From assembly GCA_030530775.1 (NCBI GenBank), contig JAUMUG010000005.1, positions 1 through 64,000 on the forward strand: a stretch of DNA of 64,000 bases, given 5' to 3'. The DNA is from Lautropia sp. Lineage in GTDB: Bacteria; Pseudomonadota; Gammaproteobacteria; Burkholderiales; Burkholderiaceae_E. The translations under genes and the position numbers were made by a program. Positions 29,514 to 39,466 of this stretch are shown here, piece by piece (the stretch's first letter is position 1; every line of letters starts with the position of its first letter). The notes under the pieces are model-generated. The model worked only from the letters and a program-made list of their open reading frames with translations. It was not told the DNA's origin and searched no databases.

Positions 29514-30544
29514 TGTGAGGCGTCGATGATTTGAAGGTTGCGTATGGCGCGCTTGAAATCGCCGATAGGGGTATCAGGCATGCCGACACGGGCAATCGCA
29601 TAGCGGTCGCAGGGAGCCTGGTTGATGCCACGAACCGTGGTGACGGCATGATGGAAGCCCGTCTGCGCCAGCAGGTCGGGCATCCACACCGAGCTTCTTC
29701 CTCCTGGAAATGCAAAGCTGTCGACCGGTTGCTGACAGAGATTCTGCAACCGATGACGTGAGTCGAGCAGCTCGTGCAGCAACCGGTCACGGTCCAGATG
29801 CCGGGGATCGATGTGCGATACGGTATGGGCTCCTATGGTAAAGCCCTGGGCTGCCAGTGTCTGCACCTGCCGCGGGTTCATGCGCCGCGCTGCCCACAGC
29901 TCCGATGGTTCGGGCTCGAGCATATCCCGAAGTCTTTCGATCATCTGTCGGATACCGGCCTGATCGTGTTGCCACAATGCGTCCAGCAGGGATGCGCAAC
30001 TGTCACGTCGTTCCGATGGTGCCAGCGACAGGGTTTTGGACAGACCCTTGAGACCCAGCGCGGCGGTGTCCAGACGTTCGGCGCGGGTGCCAGCCATGAT
30101 GGCGATCACTTGGTCCCACCACAGCGGTGTGCCTTCTTCGAGCCCACCGGTGACCACGTAGACGGTGGCTGGAAAACCATATTCCTTCAGCAACGGCGCA
30201 GCAATCGTCAGATTGTCCAGATAGCCGTCGTCGAAAGTGATGGCCACGGCGCCAGCAGGCAAAGGTTCTCCGGCCAGCAGATGTTCCACGGCACTCTGCA
30301 GGGGTATGACGTTGGCGTGCCGCGAGAGCCATTTCAGTTGTTCGACGAAGCGGCTGCGCTGTACGCACATGCCCAGCTCGAAGGGGTCGGCGCGGGCATC
30401 ATCGATGACGCGGTGGTACATCAGCACCAGTAGACGGTTGGTCGGACTCAACAGGCGTTCGATCTTGCCGTCATACAGTCCGATGAAATCCGTCAATGGG
30501 GCAATCCATCGTTTGAGAAGCTGTTTGCTGCGGTGCTTCAACAT
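29510..30544 (-). CDS. Polysaccharide deacetylase (NodB/CE4 family), copy 1
   Basis: A hydrolase of the CE4 family that removes acetyl groups from N-acetylated sugars. The first motif TFDDGY supplies the base Asp and a metal Asp. The second motif GAHTVSH supplies the two metal His. A later FAFPGG motif completes the site. The protein starts at ATG 30544 (344 residues), since the upstream asparagine-synthetase gene stops inside the ATGTTGA overlap. No signal peptide is evident, so it may act in the cytoplasm or be secreted by another route. Its place in the EPS array suggests deacetylation of amino-sugar residues in the repeat unit. Confidence 0.85.
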   Translation of the reverse strand: MLKHRSKQLLKRWIAPLTDFIGLYDGKIERLLSPTNRLLVLMYHRVIDDARADPFELGMCVQRSRFVEQLKWLSRHANVIPLQSAVEHLLAGEPLPAGAVAITFDDGYLDNLTIAAPLLKEYGFPATVYVVTGGLEEGTPLWWDQVIAIMAGTRAERLDTAALGLKGLSKTLSLAPSERRDSCASLLDALWQHDQAGIRQMIERLRDMLEPEPSELWAARRMNPRQVQTLAAQGFTIGAHTVSHIDPRHLDRDRLLHELLDSRHRLQNLCQQPVDSFAFPGGRSSVWMPDLLAQTGFHHAVTTVRGINQAPCDRYAIARVGMPDTPIGDFKRAIRNLQIIDASH

Positions 30545-32442
30545 CGCGTCGTCGGGTTTCGGTTGGGCTGGTCCAGAAAGGACTTCATCCAGGTCTCCAG
30601 CACCATCAGCATCCACAGCAGTTCACCCCTGTCTTGCAGGCCCTGCTGGTGTTCGTTGACGAGTCGCTGGATACCGTTGATGTCATACAGACCGCGCTCC
30701 CGGAAAGATCGGCTGCCGATCGTGTCCTGCAGCATGGGGCTGAGCTTGCCACGGAACCAGTCCGCCAGTGGAATGGCGAATCCCTGTTTCCGTTTGGCCA
30801 GTACCTCTGCAGGCAACAGTCGGGCAGCAATCTGTCTGAGCGCATACTTGCCGACTTTGCCCCGAATCTTCATCGACAGGGGCAGACGGGCGGCAAACGC
30901 CAACAATTCCTGATCCAGCAGCGGAGCACGTGCCTCCAGCGAGTTCGCCATGCTGGCACGATCCACCTTGGTCAGGATGTCGTCGACGAGATAGGTGTCC
31001 ATATCTCCCGACAATATCTGTTCCATGCGCTGATGGATGTCGGGGCGGACAAACCGTTGACGGATGCTGCCGAATGGATCGTGATGGGCGCGCTCACCGA
31101 AAATCTGTTGCAGATCTTCGCGGTTGGCCAGACCCACCATGGCCAGATAATCATCGGGCCAGTTCAAAGCCAGGCGCTCGCCGATACGGGCCACTCGTCG
31201 GCCCTTGGCGACCGGCAGCAGTTTCGACCCGAGGCGCAGTACATCGGGGGCCAGCCCCAGAGTACCACGCTTCAGTCTCTGCAGCGTTTGATAGCGCTGG
31301 TAGCGCGAGTAACCGCAGAACAATTCATCGCCGCCGTCACCGGACAGCACCATCTTGACGTGTCCGGCTGCCAGCTTGGAGACCAGATAAGTCGGGATCG
31401 CTGAAGAATCACCAAAAGGTTCGTCGAAATACCAGGCCAGTGTTTCGAGCAGATCGGCGGCATCAGGCTGGACGATCAGTTCGTGATGATCGGTGCCCAG
31501 ATGCTTGGCCACACGACGTGCATCGGGCAGTTCGTCGAAGTCGGCCTCTTCGAAGCCGATCGAAAAGGTTTTCAGGGGCTGCGACAGATGACGGCTCATC
31601 AGCGCACAGACCACGCTGGAATCGAGACCACCACTCAGAAAGGCGCCAAAAGGCACATCCGAGACCAGGCGGACCCGTACGGCATCGTCAAGCTGTTCTT
31701 CCAGCGCATCGATCAGGCTGATTTCGTCATCGGGCCATTTGGGTTCGAAATCGAGACGGCAGTAACGGTGCTGTTCGATGCTGGCTGCCTTGCCGTCGAC
31801 ACCGGGTTCGATCGACATCCAATGGCCCGGCTGCAGTTTGGCAATGCCCTCGAAGATCGTACCGGGAGCAGGCACATAGCCGAGGCTGAAAAAATCCTGA
31901 ATGGCGTTGGCATCGAGGCTGGGCTGCCAGCAGGGAACGGCCAGCAGGGTCTTCAGCTCGGAACCGAAGCCGAGTAGACCCGGAGCCAGTTCGCCCAGAT
32001 ACAGAGGCTTCTTGCCGATGCGATCGCGGGCCAGAATCAGCCGGCGCTGGTCCAAATCCAGAATGGCGATGGCGAACATGCCGCGCAGCCGGGCAAAGCA
32101 GTCGGTACCATAGGCGGCATAGGCATGGGCAATGCACTCGGAGTCGGAATGGGTCTGGAAGACATGGCCCAGCTGCTCAAGCTCTCGCCGCAAGCTCTGG
32201 AAGTTGTAGATCTCGCCGTTGAAGACAAGCTGCACACGACCATTGCGGGCATGAACCGGTTGATGACCGCCTTCCACATCGATGATGGACAGCCGTCGCA
32301 TGCCGATCATCGCCCAGTCAGTATAGTAAGTTCCCTGATCGTCCGGGCCGCGATGAACGATCGATGCGCACATGGAATCCAGGATGGCTTGGTCGGGCAG
32401 AGCCCGTCCATTCAGGGAAATCAGTCCGGCAATACCGCACAT
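30538..32442 (-). CDS. Asparagine-synthetase-like amidotransferase (exosortase-A-associated type 1)
   Basis: A 634-residue AsnB-type enzyme that hydrolyses glutamine and passes ammonia to an adenylated carboxylate. The N-terminal nucleophile is present (MCGIAGL, Cys2), with the glutamine-binding RGPDDQG and FNGEIYN segments. The C-terminal synthetase domain has the PP-loop FLSGGLDSS and the SGDGGDELFCGY motif. In EPS loci such enzymes are thought to amidate uronic acids rather than make asparagine, and here the locus encodes an amino-uronic-acid pathway, so a uronamide product is likely but inferred. ATG 32442 lies 2 bases after the upstream stop and the gene overlaps the deacetylase by 7 bases. 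Confidence 0.88.
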   Translation of the reverse strand: MCGIAGLISLNGRALPDQAILDSMCASIVHRGPDDQGTYYTDWAMIGMRRLSIIDVEGGHQPVHARNGRVQLVFNGEIYNFQSLRRELEQLGHVFQTHSDSECIAHAYAAYGTDCFARLRGMFAIAILDLDQRRLILARDRIGKKPLYLGELAPGLLGFGSELKTLLAVPCWQPSLDANAIQDFFSLGYVPAPGTIFEGIAKLQPGHWMSIEPGVDGKAASIEQHRYCRLDFEPKWPDDEISLIDALEEQLDDAVRVRLVSDVPFGAFLSGGLDSSVVCALMSRHLSQPLKTFSIGFEEADFDELPDARRVAKHLGTDHHELIVQPDAADLLETLAWYFDEPFGDSSAIPTYLVSKLAAGHVKMVLSGDGGDELFCGYSRYQRYQTLQRLKRGTLGLAPDVLRLGSKLLPVAKGRRVARIGERLALNWPDDYLAMVGLANREDLQQIFGERAHHDPFGSIRQRFVRPDIHQRMEQILSGDMDTYLVDDILTKVDRASMANSLEARAPLLDQELLAFAARLPLSMKIRGKVGKYALRQIAARLLPAEVLAKRKQGFAIPLADWFRGKLSPMLQDTIGSRSFRERGLYDINGIQRLVNEHQQGLQDRGELLWMLMVLETWMKSFLDQPNRNPTTRC

Positions 32443-32444
32443 GG

Positions 32445-33665
32445 TCAGTGTCCGTGAGCGCTGGTGAACGAGTCGTTGTTGTGAAGAGTACGGCTGCTGT
32501 CTGCATAAAGCGCCAACAACCGCTCGGAAACGGCGGGTATCGATGCAAGACTTTCGACTTTGATTCTTGCGATCTGTCCCATTTCGACCAGTTTCCGGTG
32601 TCCCGTCCCATGGGCGGTGCGCAGACATTCGGCCAGCGCCTGGGCGTTTCCGGCGGGAAACAGCCAGCCGTTGACTTCCGGTTCGATGAAGTCCTCGTTG
32701 CCACTGACGCGCGAGCCGATCATCGGCAGACCGGCCGCCATCGATTCGAGCAGGGTGTTGGAAAGGCCTTCAGCATGGGAGGTCAGCAGGCCGATGTCAG
32801 CAGCAGCCAGATAGGCGGCTACGTCGGTACTTTGGCCGGCGAATTCGATCTGGTGCTGGCGCTGCTGCCGCTGCACCCGGGCTTCGAGCGTGTCCTGCAG
32901 CGAGCCGCTGCCGACCAGAATCAGCTTGACCGGCTGTTCAGACGAAAAAGTGCTCATCCAGGTGTCGATCAGCAGGTCGACACCTTTTTCGGCTTCAAGC
33001 CTGCCGACATAGACCGCCACCATGTCGATGCCGGGATGGGTCCGTTCCCGCTGTCGACGCCGGTATTCCGGGTCGGGATTGAAACGGGTGGTATCGACCG
33101 CATTCGGAATGTGATGGATACGGTCGCGTTCGAAGCCGGCGTCCAGCAGGCGTGTGATCAGCATATGGCTGATCGCCTGAATACGGGCGCCTTTCAGCAG
33201 ACTGCGCTTCAGGCGGACGGCACGTCGGGGGGTTTTATCCAGAATGCCGCCGTTCAGTTCGGTGAAACCGGTCAGTTTGACCAGCAGTGGTTTCTTCAGC
33301 AGGCGGTTGATCAGACTGGTGGAGGCCGCCATGTTGTTGGCGATGTGGGCGTGCAATGCCTGGATACGGTGACGCCGGCGCAGCAGGAACCACATCAAGC
33401 GTGCCTGCAGGATCAGTCCACCCAGCAGCGGCAGCCGCGGGTAACGCAGACGGACGATCTCGACCCGCCCTTCGGTTTCATGGGCTACCTGTGGACCCCA
33501 CGCCACCATCGGCACCACGATGGTACATGGGATGCCATGTTCGGTCAGCCAGCGGCTCAATGTCCCCACCTGGGCCTCGGCGCCGCCGCCGCCCCGCGAA
33601 GGGTAGACACTGTCGAGGATCATGAAGACCCGCTTGTCGGGTTCACTGCTTTGTATCGTTGGCAT
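32445..33665 (-). CDS. Glycosyltransferase family 4
   Basis: A cytoplasmic GT-B glycosyltransferase, 406 residues from ATG 33665. The N-terminal acceptor half begins VFMILDSVYPSRGGGGAE, a Gly-rich loop usual in GT4. The C-terminal half has VAVYVGRLEAEKGVDLLI and the EGLSNTLLESMAAGLP motif that binds the nucleotide sugar. It overlaps the upstream Cys-less amidotransferase-like gene by 23 bases and stops 2 bases before the next one, so it lies firmly inside the EPS transcript. ATG 33623 is an alternative start without overlap. It should add one sugar of the repeat unit; specificity is unknown. Confidence 0.87.
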   Translation of the reverse strand: MPTIQSSEPDKRVFMILDSVYPSRGGGGAEAQVGTLSRWLTEHGIPCTIVVPMVAWGPQVAHETEGRVEIVRLRYPRLPLLGGLILQARLMWFLLRRRHRIQALHAHIANNMAASTSLINRLLKKPLLVKLTGFTELNGGILDKTPRRAVRLKRSLLKGARIQAISHMLITRLLDAGFERDRIHHIPNAVDTTRFNPDPEYRRRQRERTHPGIDMVAVYVGRLEAEKGVDLLIDTWMSTFSSEQPVKLILVGSGSLQDTLEARVQRQQRQHQIEFAGQSTDVAAYLAAADIGLLTSHAEGLSNTLLESMAAGLPMIGSRVSGNEDFIEPEVNGWLFPAGNAQALAECLRTAHGTGHRKLVEMGQIARIKVESLASIPAVSERLLALYADSSRTLHNNDSFTSAHGH

Positions 33666-35526
33666 GGCGTTGCAGCCAGAGTTCCAGCACCAGAAGTTGA
33701 TAGAGTTCGCTGGCATGATCCCAGGCATTACGCTGGTGACGTTCCAGCAGCCGGTGGACGGTGGTCAGCTCGATGAAATCCCACAGCCGCGCATTGGGTG
33801 ATTCGAGGGTGTCGTTCAGCAATTGCCGGAATGGACCCCGTCCGCGCATCCACAGGCTGACCGGAAGGCCGAAGCCCTGTTTCTTTTTGCGCCGGATGGC
33901 CTCGGGCAGTGTGCTGTTCATCGCGTCCTTGAAGAGCGCACGCTTGTTGGTGCCTTTCAGCTTGAAATAGGCCGGCAGCCGGGCGGTGTATTCGACCAGG
34001 CTACGGTCCAGGTAGGGGAATACCACCGACACATCGGCTGTACGGCAGGCACCGGTTACTTTGATGATGTCATTGTCGGCGATGGCCATGATCAGGTCGA
34101 GGTGCATCAGCCGATGCAGCTCGCTGTGTGCGGGCAGCGAGCGCCAGATTTCGCGCTGCAGATTCAAGGATTCGTTCTGAGCCACTTGTGCGCGGAAAGG
34201 TGACGTCAGCAGCGTATCGTAATGATCCGAGGCGAAGGAATCGTCGGTATAGAAACGGTCCGGATTGGGCAGGCTGCCGCGCTCGATGAAGTTGCGGATG
34301 CGGTTGGCCCAGCGCTGGTCGGTGTTGCGCAGCAGATGGGTCAACTGTCGGCCCAGCGCCTTGAGGCCACTGGGAGCGTTGTAGTACAGGCTGAAAATCC
34401 GATCCTTCAGGTAGCGTTCATTGCCACCGAAGATCTCATCGCCGCCATCGCCGGCCACCAGCAGGTGCCGCCCGGTATCTGCTGCCATTCGGGCGCAGTA
34501 ATAGGTCGGAATGGCCGAGGCATTGCCGAAGGGTTCATCGAAGGCCTGGATCAACAGGGGTAGGGCATCCACGGCCTCCTGCTCGTCGACGCGACGTTCG
34601 TGGGCATCCAGGCCGAAAGCATCGCTGGCGATGCGGGCATAACCCAGTTCATCGTAGCCCGGCTCGGCAAAACCGATCGAGAAACTCGAGACTTTGTCCG
34701 GTGCCGCGTTGCGTGCCAGGATGCCGCAGATGCTGGAGCTGTCGGTACCTCCGCTGAGAAAGGCTCCCCAGCCATCGTTCGAGGCCGGCCGGTAGTCACG
34801 TACGTTCGAGATGATCCGGTCGCGTAGCTGCACGGCGGCACGGTCATGTCCCAGATCGAGATCTTCGGGGTACTGCAATTTCCACCATTGTTCGATATCC
34901 ATTCGACCGTTGTGCCAGCGCAGTTTTTCTCCACCGGACAGTTTGCGCACATCGCGCAGAATGGAGCTACGCGCCGGCACGTAATAGAAATTCAGGTAGT
35001 GATACAGCGCCGACATGGACAATTCGGGGGCAAACAATCCCGTGTTCATCAACAGGCGCATGTCGGATGCGCAGGCCATGCCTTTGTCACCGGCGTCCAC
35101 ATAGCAGACCGGCCAGGTCTTGAAGGCATCCGTGATCACCAGCACCTGCCTGTTGGGCAGATCCCAGCAGATCAGCACGAAGCGGCCGCGCAGGTTTTCG
35201 ACCGGCGTCTGGCGGTACTGCACCCAAGCCTGCAGTACGGCGTTCAGATCGTCGGTGATGGGACCCGCATTCATGCCGAGGGCACCTACTTCGCGATGGC
35301 CAGTCAGGTGCCAGCCTTGCCCCTGCCATTGCACGCTGAACAGGCCGCCATCGGGCAATCGCCCCTGTTGCAGTCGGCGTGGTGCATCTTGCCGTTGACC
35401 CGGCCAGGGCAGCGTGCCGAACACGATATCGCCGGGAATCGGCGCCTGGGCGGATGCCGGCTGCGAGGGGGGGCTGGCTGCCTGCGACGGTTGAATGAGC
35501 AGCAGGAAATTACCGTTGACTGACAC
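33643..35526 (-). CDS. Asparagine-synthetase-like protein lacking the glutaminase Cys
   Basis: A 627-residue relative of AsnB. The synthetase domain is complete, with FLSGGTDSSSICG as PP-loop, AFDEPFGNASAIPTYY and AGDGGDEIFGG, so it can probably adenylate a carboxylate. The N-terminal domain lacks the Met-Cys-Gly start: from GTG 35526 it reads MSVNGNFLLLIQP followed by an Ala/Pro/Gln-rich stretch. No alternative Cys near the N-terminus fits. It cannot use glutamine in the normal way; ammonia, another amine, or a different acceptor chemistry is possible. The GTG start follows AAGGAG with good spacing and overlaps the GT-fusion gene by 17 bases. Two AsnB-like genes in one EPS locus suggest distinct modifications. 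Confidence 0.82.
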   Translation of the reverse strand: MSVNGNFLLLIQPSQAASPPSQPASAQAPIPGDIVFGTLPWPGQRQDAPRRLQQGRLPDGGLFSVQWQGQGWHLTGHREVGALGMNAGPITDDLNAVLQAWVQYRQTPVENLRGRFVLICWDLPNRQVLVITDAFKTWPVCYVDAGDKGMACASDMRLLMNTGLFAPELSMSALYHYLNFYYVPARSSILRDVRKLSGGEKLRWHNGRMDIEQWWKLQYPEDLDLGHDRAAVQLRDRIISNVRDYRPASNDGWGAFLSGGTDSSSICGILARNAAPDKVSSFSIGFAEPGYDELGYARIASDAFGLDAHERRVDEQEAVDALPLLIQAFDEPFGNASAIPTYYCARMAADTGRHLLVAGDGGDEIFGGNERYLKDRIFSLYYNAPSGLKALGRQLTHLLRNTDQRWANRIRNFIERGSLPNPDRFYTDDSFASDHYDTLLTSPFRAQVAQNESLNLQREIWRSLPAHSELHRLMHLDLIMAIADNDIIKVTGACRTADVSVVFPYLDRSLVEYTARLPAYFKLKGTNKRALFKDAMNSTLPEAIRRKKKQGFGLPVSLWMRGRGPFRQLLNDTLESPNARLWDFIELTTVHRLLERHQRNAWDHASELYQLLVLELWLQRHANDTKQ

Positions 35527-38500
35527 GCTGATACTCCTTGCACATGGCGTGGACCATAGCCTGGGGGCTGTAGTGTTCCGAAACGTGGCGTTGGCCTGCC
35601 CGGCCAAGCGATTCCCGCAGATGGGGATCGTCGACCAGAGTGCGCATCGCAGCGCACAGGCCGTCGGTATCGGTGGGCTCGACCAGCAGACCCGTGATTC
35701 CGTCTTCGATGACTTCTGGTGTGCCGCCGGCGAGTGTCGAGATGACGGGACGTCCCAGGGCCATTGCTTCGAGAATGACGTTGGACAGACCCTCGCGCAG
35801 CGAGGGCAGCACGACGATGTCGGCGGCTGTCATCAGCGTCGGCACGTCATCGCGTTCGCCCAGTAGGATGGCTTTGCCGTCCAGCTCCAGGGTTTGAATC
35901 TGCTGCTGCAGCGCCTGCTCGAGGGGGCCGTTGCCAGCCAGCAGCAAGCGCACATCCGGCCGGGATTGCAACAGCGCCGCGAAGGCCAGCAGCAGTCGGG
36001 GCAGGTTCTTGTGTTCCACTAGACGGCCCACGAACAGCAGAAGCACACCATTCGGCTGTTTGGGGGTCTGGTCGAGTCCGTCGTCGAAACCAGCGTCCGC
36101 AGCGGGCATACGCTTCGTTTCCGTATCGGCCATGTCATCGTCATGAGGCATGGGGGCGGTGTACAGATACTGTCGGCGCAGGGCTGCCGCCGCATTCAAA
36201 TCCGGCTCCGGCCGTTCTACCCCGTTGGGGATGATCGTGAACGCGGTTTCCGGCCATTTCATCTGGTCGGCTGCATAGCGGGCACCCATCTGCGAATTGG
36301 AGATGATGCCGGCCGATTGGCTGCTGACCCAGCGTTTGATTCTCCATTGATTGGTGTCGTACCACTCGTAAGTGCCACGCACCGAGCTGATCAATACCGG
36401 GCGTTGCACGCGGGGCAGGCTCCGGATCGCCAATGCGCCCCAGAGTTCGGCGGTGAACGAAAAACAATGAACGAGATCGGCCTTCCAGTCGCGTATGCTG
36501 CTGCGTAGACGTTTGACGAAGCCCGGGTCGATGCGGCGTTTCTTCTCGACCATCAGCGTCGGCACACCTGCTGCGTGCAGCACATCGATCAGAAAGGACG
36601 GATTGCGGAAGTAGAGTACCAGTGGGCTGATACCTTTCTGTTTGAGGCCGACGGCCAGTTGTACGATCTGCCGTTGGCTGCCGCCCACTTCCATCTCGTC
36701 GCTCATCAACAGCACACGAGTTCCCGCCGGCAGCGTCCTTCCGTTCGACTCTGCTTCCGTCAGAGCCGTGGTTTGCTTCGAAGCGGCCGTCGTCAGCCGA
36801 TCGGCATGGCGGTTTGCACGACGAGCCTCGGCCTCGATATCGGCGCTCAGGTCGGCCAGGGAGGGGGCTCGATGCGTATCGTCTGTGATGCTGGAATCCG
36901 TGCCGGTTCGTGCGTCCGTATTGGTCCCCCGGTCTGCGTCGACACCCGTGCCGGAGGGCATACCGTCCGCACCAACATCGGCTCCAAGGTCCGTATCGGT
37001 ACAGGCACCGATGTCGGCACCGATGCCAGGGGCGTTCCGTCGGTAAAAATCCCGATGTCTCGGATGGTGCATCAGCAGCCGGTGCAGCAGTCTGTCTGCC
37101 TCGGTGTGTGCATCGAAGTGCTGTTCGACGTGCCGGCGGGCGGCCTGTGCCAATGTGGCGCGAAGCGAGGAATCGTCCAGCAGCCGGCGCGCGGCCAGGG
37201 CCAGCTCATGGGCATTGCCCGGTGCGACCAGCAGACCGTTTTCGTTGTCATGGATCAGCTCGGGGATACCCGAGACGCGGGTGGACACCACGCTGGCGCC
37301 ACTGGCCATGGCTTCCATCAGGGCCACGGGGATGCCATCGGCATTGCCATCGCTCAGTTGCACCGCAGGCAGTACGAAGAGGGCCGCCTGCGAGATCCGG
37401 TTCCGAACTTCATCTTGGGGCAGGGCGCCGCGGAGCACGACCTGGGCATCGAGTTCGGCCCGCGTGATGGCGCGTTGCAGTTCTTCGCGCAGTGGGCCAT
37501 CGCCGATCAGTTCGCATCGGAAAGCCACGCCCTGTCGTTTGAGCAGGGCGCAAGCCTCGATCAGATGAATGAAGCCCTTGATCGGATCGAGTCGGCCGAC
37601 GGCCACGATCAGCGTGGGGTCGCGGCCGGTGGTGACGAAGTCAAGCGCGTCGGTCGGCACGCCGCAGTGGATGACCGTCAGCCGATCCTGCAGGTACATC
37701 GGCAGCCGCTCGGCCAGCTGCTTGCGGTTGTATTCCGAAATGGTGACCGTGAAATCCGCCTGTCGGAGCTTTGCGCTCAAATCCTGATCGTGCACGAAAA
37801 TGTCGTGCGCATGGCCGGTGAAGCTCCAGGGACGGTGGATACGGGCTGCCAGAATACGTGCTGCGCTGCTGGGATAGGTGGCCCAGTGGGCGTGGATGTG
37901 ATCGGGATCGAAAGCCTTGACCCGTGCCACGATCGACAGGGTGCGCCACCAGGTGGCCACTGATTTCAGGAGTTCGACCGGTCGTCGCCACAGGCTGCGC
38001 AGCAGCGGCCACAATTCTCGGGCGCTTTGCAGCGGATGCAGCAGGATCAGTGGCAGCACGGATTTCAGACCGGCCACGCTCTGTGGTGTGTAGATCACCT
38101 GCGGCAGCATGGCCTGTGCATCGGGCTGCACCATCGGTTCGCAGGCGGCCTTCAGCGACAGGATGCGAATGTCGACGCCGCGTTTCTGTAGCGCACCGAT
38201 TTCGCGCACGATGAAGGTTTCTGACCAGCAGGGAAACAGCGAGACGAGATACAGTACTCGCAGCGGTCGGTCCACTGCGGTGCTGGCCGTACTTTCGTTG
38301 CTCCAGCGGTGCAGGTTGCGGTTGCGCAGAAACTCGACGAATCCCAGCACGATGAACAGGTGCATCTCGACGAAGGTGCTGGACAGCCGCACCGGTAGCA
38401 GGCGCCGGGAGGAGGGGGCTGCACGGGCCAGGATGGCCCCGATGATGACTCCCATTTCCACCAGCAGCAGCACGCCGAACAGCCAGGAGCCCCCGGCCAG

Positions 38501-39466
38501 TGCGATGGTGCTCAGTAGCATCAGCAGCAGTGCCACCGGGGTCAACAGCCGGCAGAATTTGTGTGAGAAAAAGCCGACGAACGCGGGATTCCGGGACGGG
38601 CTGATCAGCACCGGACACAGCTGCAGCAGTTGGAAGTTGCCGGCCAGGGTGCGAATCTTGCGGCGTTTTTCCTGCTCCATCGAGATCGAGGGCAGATCAT
38701 AGGCGATGGCCCCGGCCTCGAAACCGACCCGATGACCGTCCAGAACCATCTGCATCGGGATCAGCACATCGTCCAGAATGGTCTGGCTCGGAATCGGGCG
38801 GAAGGCCGATCGACGGATCGCATAGAGTGCACCGGTTGCGCCGATGGTCGAGGCCACTTCGCTTTCGGTGCGACGGAGCCATTTTTCATAGCGCCAGTAG
38901 GCGTCCAGCCCCTGCCCGACGAAGTCGGCATCGTCCACTTCGAGCTGCAACTCACCGCTGATGGCACCGCGGCCGGGGTCGCGCAGCAGCGCCTCGACCA
39001 GTAGGCGGATAGCCTTTGGGTCGAGGCGTTGGCGGGCATCACTGAGGATCAGGATCGGCTGATGGCAGGTGGCGATAGCATCGTTCAGCGTGGCCGACTT
39101 GCCACGATGTTCGGAGTTGCGCAGCACGGTGACACGTGGGTCATTCAGGCTTTCGGCCGCCCTGGCGGTGGCTTCGTCCGGTCCATCGACGGCCAGCACC
39201 ACCCGGATGCGTTCGCCCGGGTATTCGCTGTCCAGGCAACTGCGAATCTTGCGGCCGATCAGGTCGGCGGCGTGCCGTGCCACGATCACTACCGCGATGT
39301 CCGGCAGTTCTTCGTCAGCTATGGGCCGCCGTGTGTCTGCTTCGCTGCCGGAGGGCTGGCGCAGTTGCCGGCGACGTTGCCATTTCAGCAGCAGCGGATA
39401 GCCCAGATAGGTATAGAACATCCAGGCACAGGAGATGAGAAAGGCGAGAAGCCAAACGGTTTTCAT
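35510..39466 (-). CDS. Triple glycosyltransferase fusion (GT2-GT4-GT4)
   Basis: A 1318-residue protein that appears to join three glycosyltransferases. Residues 1-25 are a membrane anchor. About 55-255 is a GT2 domain (VVIVARHAADLIGRKI, VLAVDGPDEAT, LILSDARQR), followed by membrane segments at about 305-345 and 360-380. Residues 400-800 form a GT4 domain (LYLVSLFPCWSETFI, IVAVGRLDPIKG, DGIPVALMEAMASG). A Gly/Ala/Asp/Thr-rich linker (about 810-905) leads to a second GT4 domain at 915-1318 (RVLLMSDEMEVGGSQRQ, LLFVGRLVEHKNLP, EGLSNVILEAMALGRP). One continuous frame of nearly 4 kb supports a true fusion rather than a frameshift artefact. It overlaps its upstream neighbour by 4 bases. It could build three linkages in sequence at the membrane; specificities are unknown. 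Confidence 0.87.
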   Translation of the reverse strand: MKTVWLLAFLISCAWMFYTYLGYPLLLKWQRRRQLRQPSGSEADTRRPIADEELPDIAVVIVARHAADLIGRKIRSCLDSEYPGERIRVVLAVDGPDEATARAAESLNDPRVTVLRNSEHRGKSATLNDAIATCHQPILILSDARQRLDPKAIRLLVEALLRDPGRGAISGELQLEVDDADFVGQGLDAYWRYEKWLRRTESEVASTIGATGALYAIRRSAFRPIPSQTILDDVLIPMQMVLDGHRVGFEAGAIAYDLPSISMEQEKRRKIRTLAGNFQLLQLCPVLISPSRNPAFVGFFSHKFCRLLTPVALLLMLLSTIALAGGSWLFGVLLLVEMGVIIGAILARAAPSSRRLLPVRLSSTFVEMHLFIVLGFVEFLRNRNLHRWSNESTASTAVDRPLRVLYLVSLFPCWSETFIVREIGALQKRGVDIRILSLKAACEPMVQPDAQAMLPQVIYTPQSVAGLKSVLPLILLHPLQSARELWPLLRSLWRRPVELLKSVATWWRTLSIVARVKAFDPDHIHAHWATYPSSAARILAARIHRPWSFTGHAHDIFVHDQDLSAKLRQADFTVTISEYNRKQLAERLPMYLQDRLTVIHCGVPTDALDFVTTGRDPTLIVAVGRLDPIKGFIHLIEACALLKRQGVAFRCELIGDGPLREELQRAITRAELDAQVVLRGALPQDEVRNRISQAALFVLPAVQLSDGNADGIPVALMEAMASGASVVSTRVSGIPELIHDNENGLLVAPGNAHELALAARRLLDDSSLRATLAQAARRHVEQHFDAHTEADRLLHRLLMHHPRHRDFYRRNAPGIGADIGACTDTDLGADVGADGMPSGTGVDADRGTNTDARTGTDSSITDDTHRAPSLADLSADIEAEARRANRHADRLTTAASKQTTALTEAESNGRTLPAGTRVLLMSDEMEVGGSQRQIVQLAVGLKQKGISPLVLYFRNPSFLIDVLHAAGVPTLMVEKKRRIDPGFVKRLRSSIRDWKADLVHCFSFTAELWGALAIRSLPRVQRPVLISSVRGTYEWYDTNQWRIKRWVSSQSAGIISNSQMGARYAADQMKWPETAFTIIPNGVERPEPDLNAAAALRRQYLYTAPMPHDDDMADTETKRMPAADAGFDDGLDQTPKQPNGVLLLFVGRLVEHKNLPRLLLAFAALLQSRPDVRLLLAGNGPLEQALQQQIQTLELDGKAILLGERDDVPTLMTAADIVVLPSLREGLSNVILEAMALGRPVISTLAGGTPEVIEDGITGLLVEPTDTDGLCAAMRTLVDDPHLRESLGRAGQRHVSEHYSPQAMVHAMCKEYQRVSQR

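Noticed and set aside
36800-37060. Possible tandem repeat array in the GT fusion linker
   Set aside because: The Gly/Ala/Asp/Thr pattern is irregular at the DNA level and lies inside a single coding frame; better described as a low-complexity linker than as a repeat array or CRISPR.
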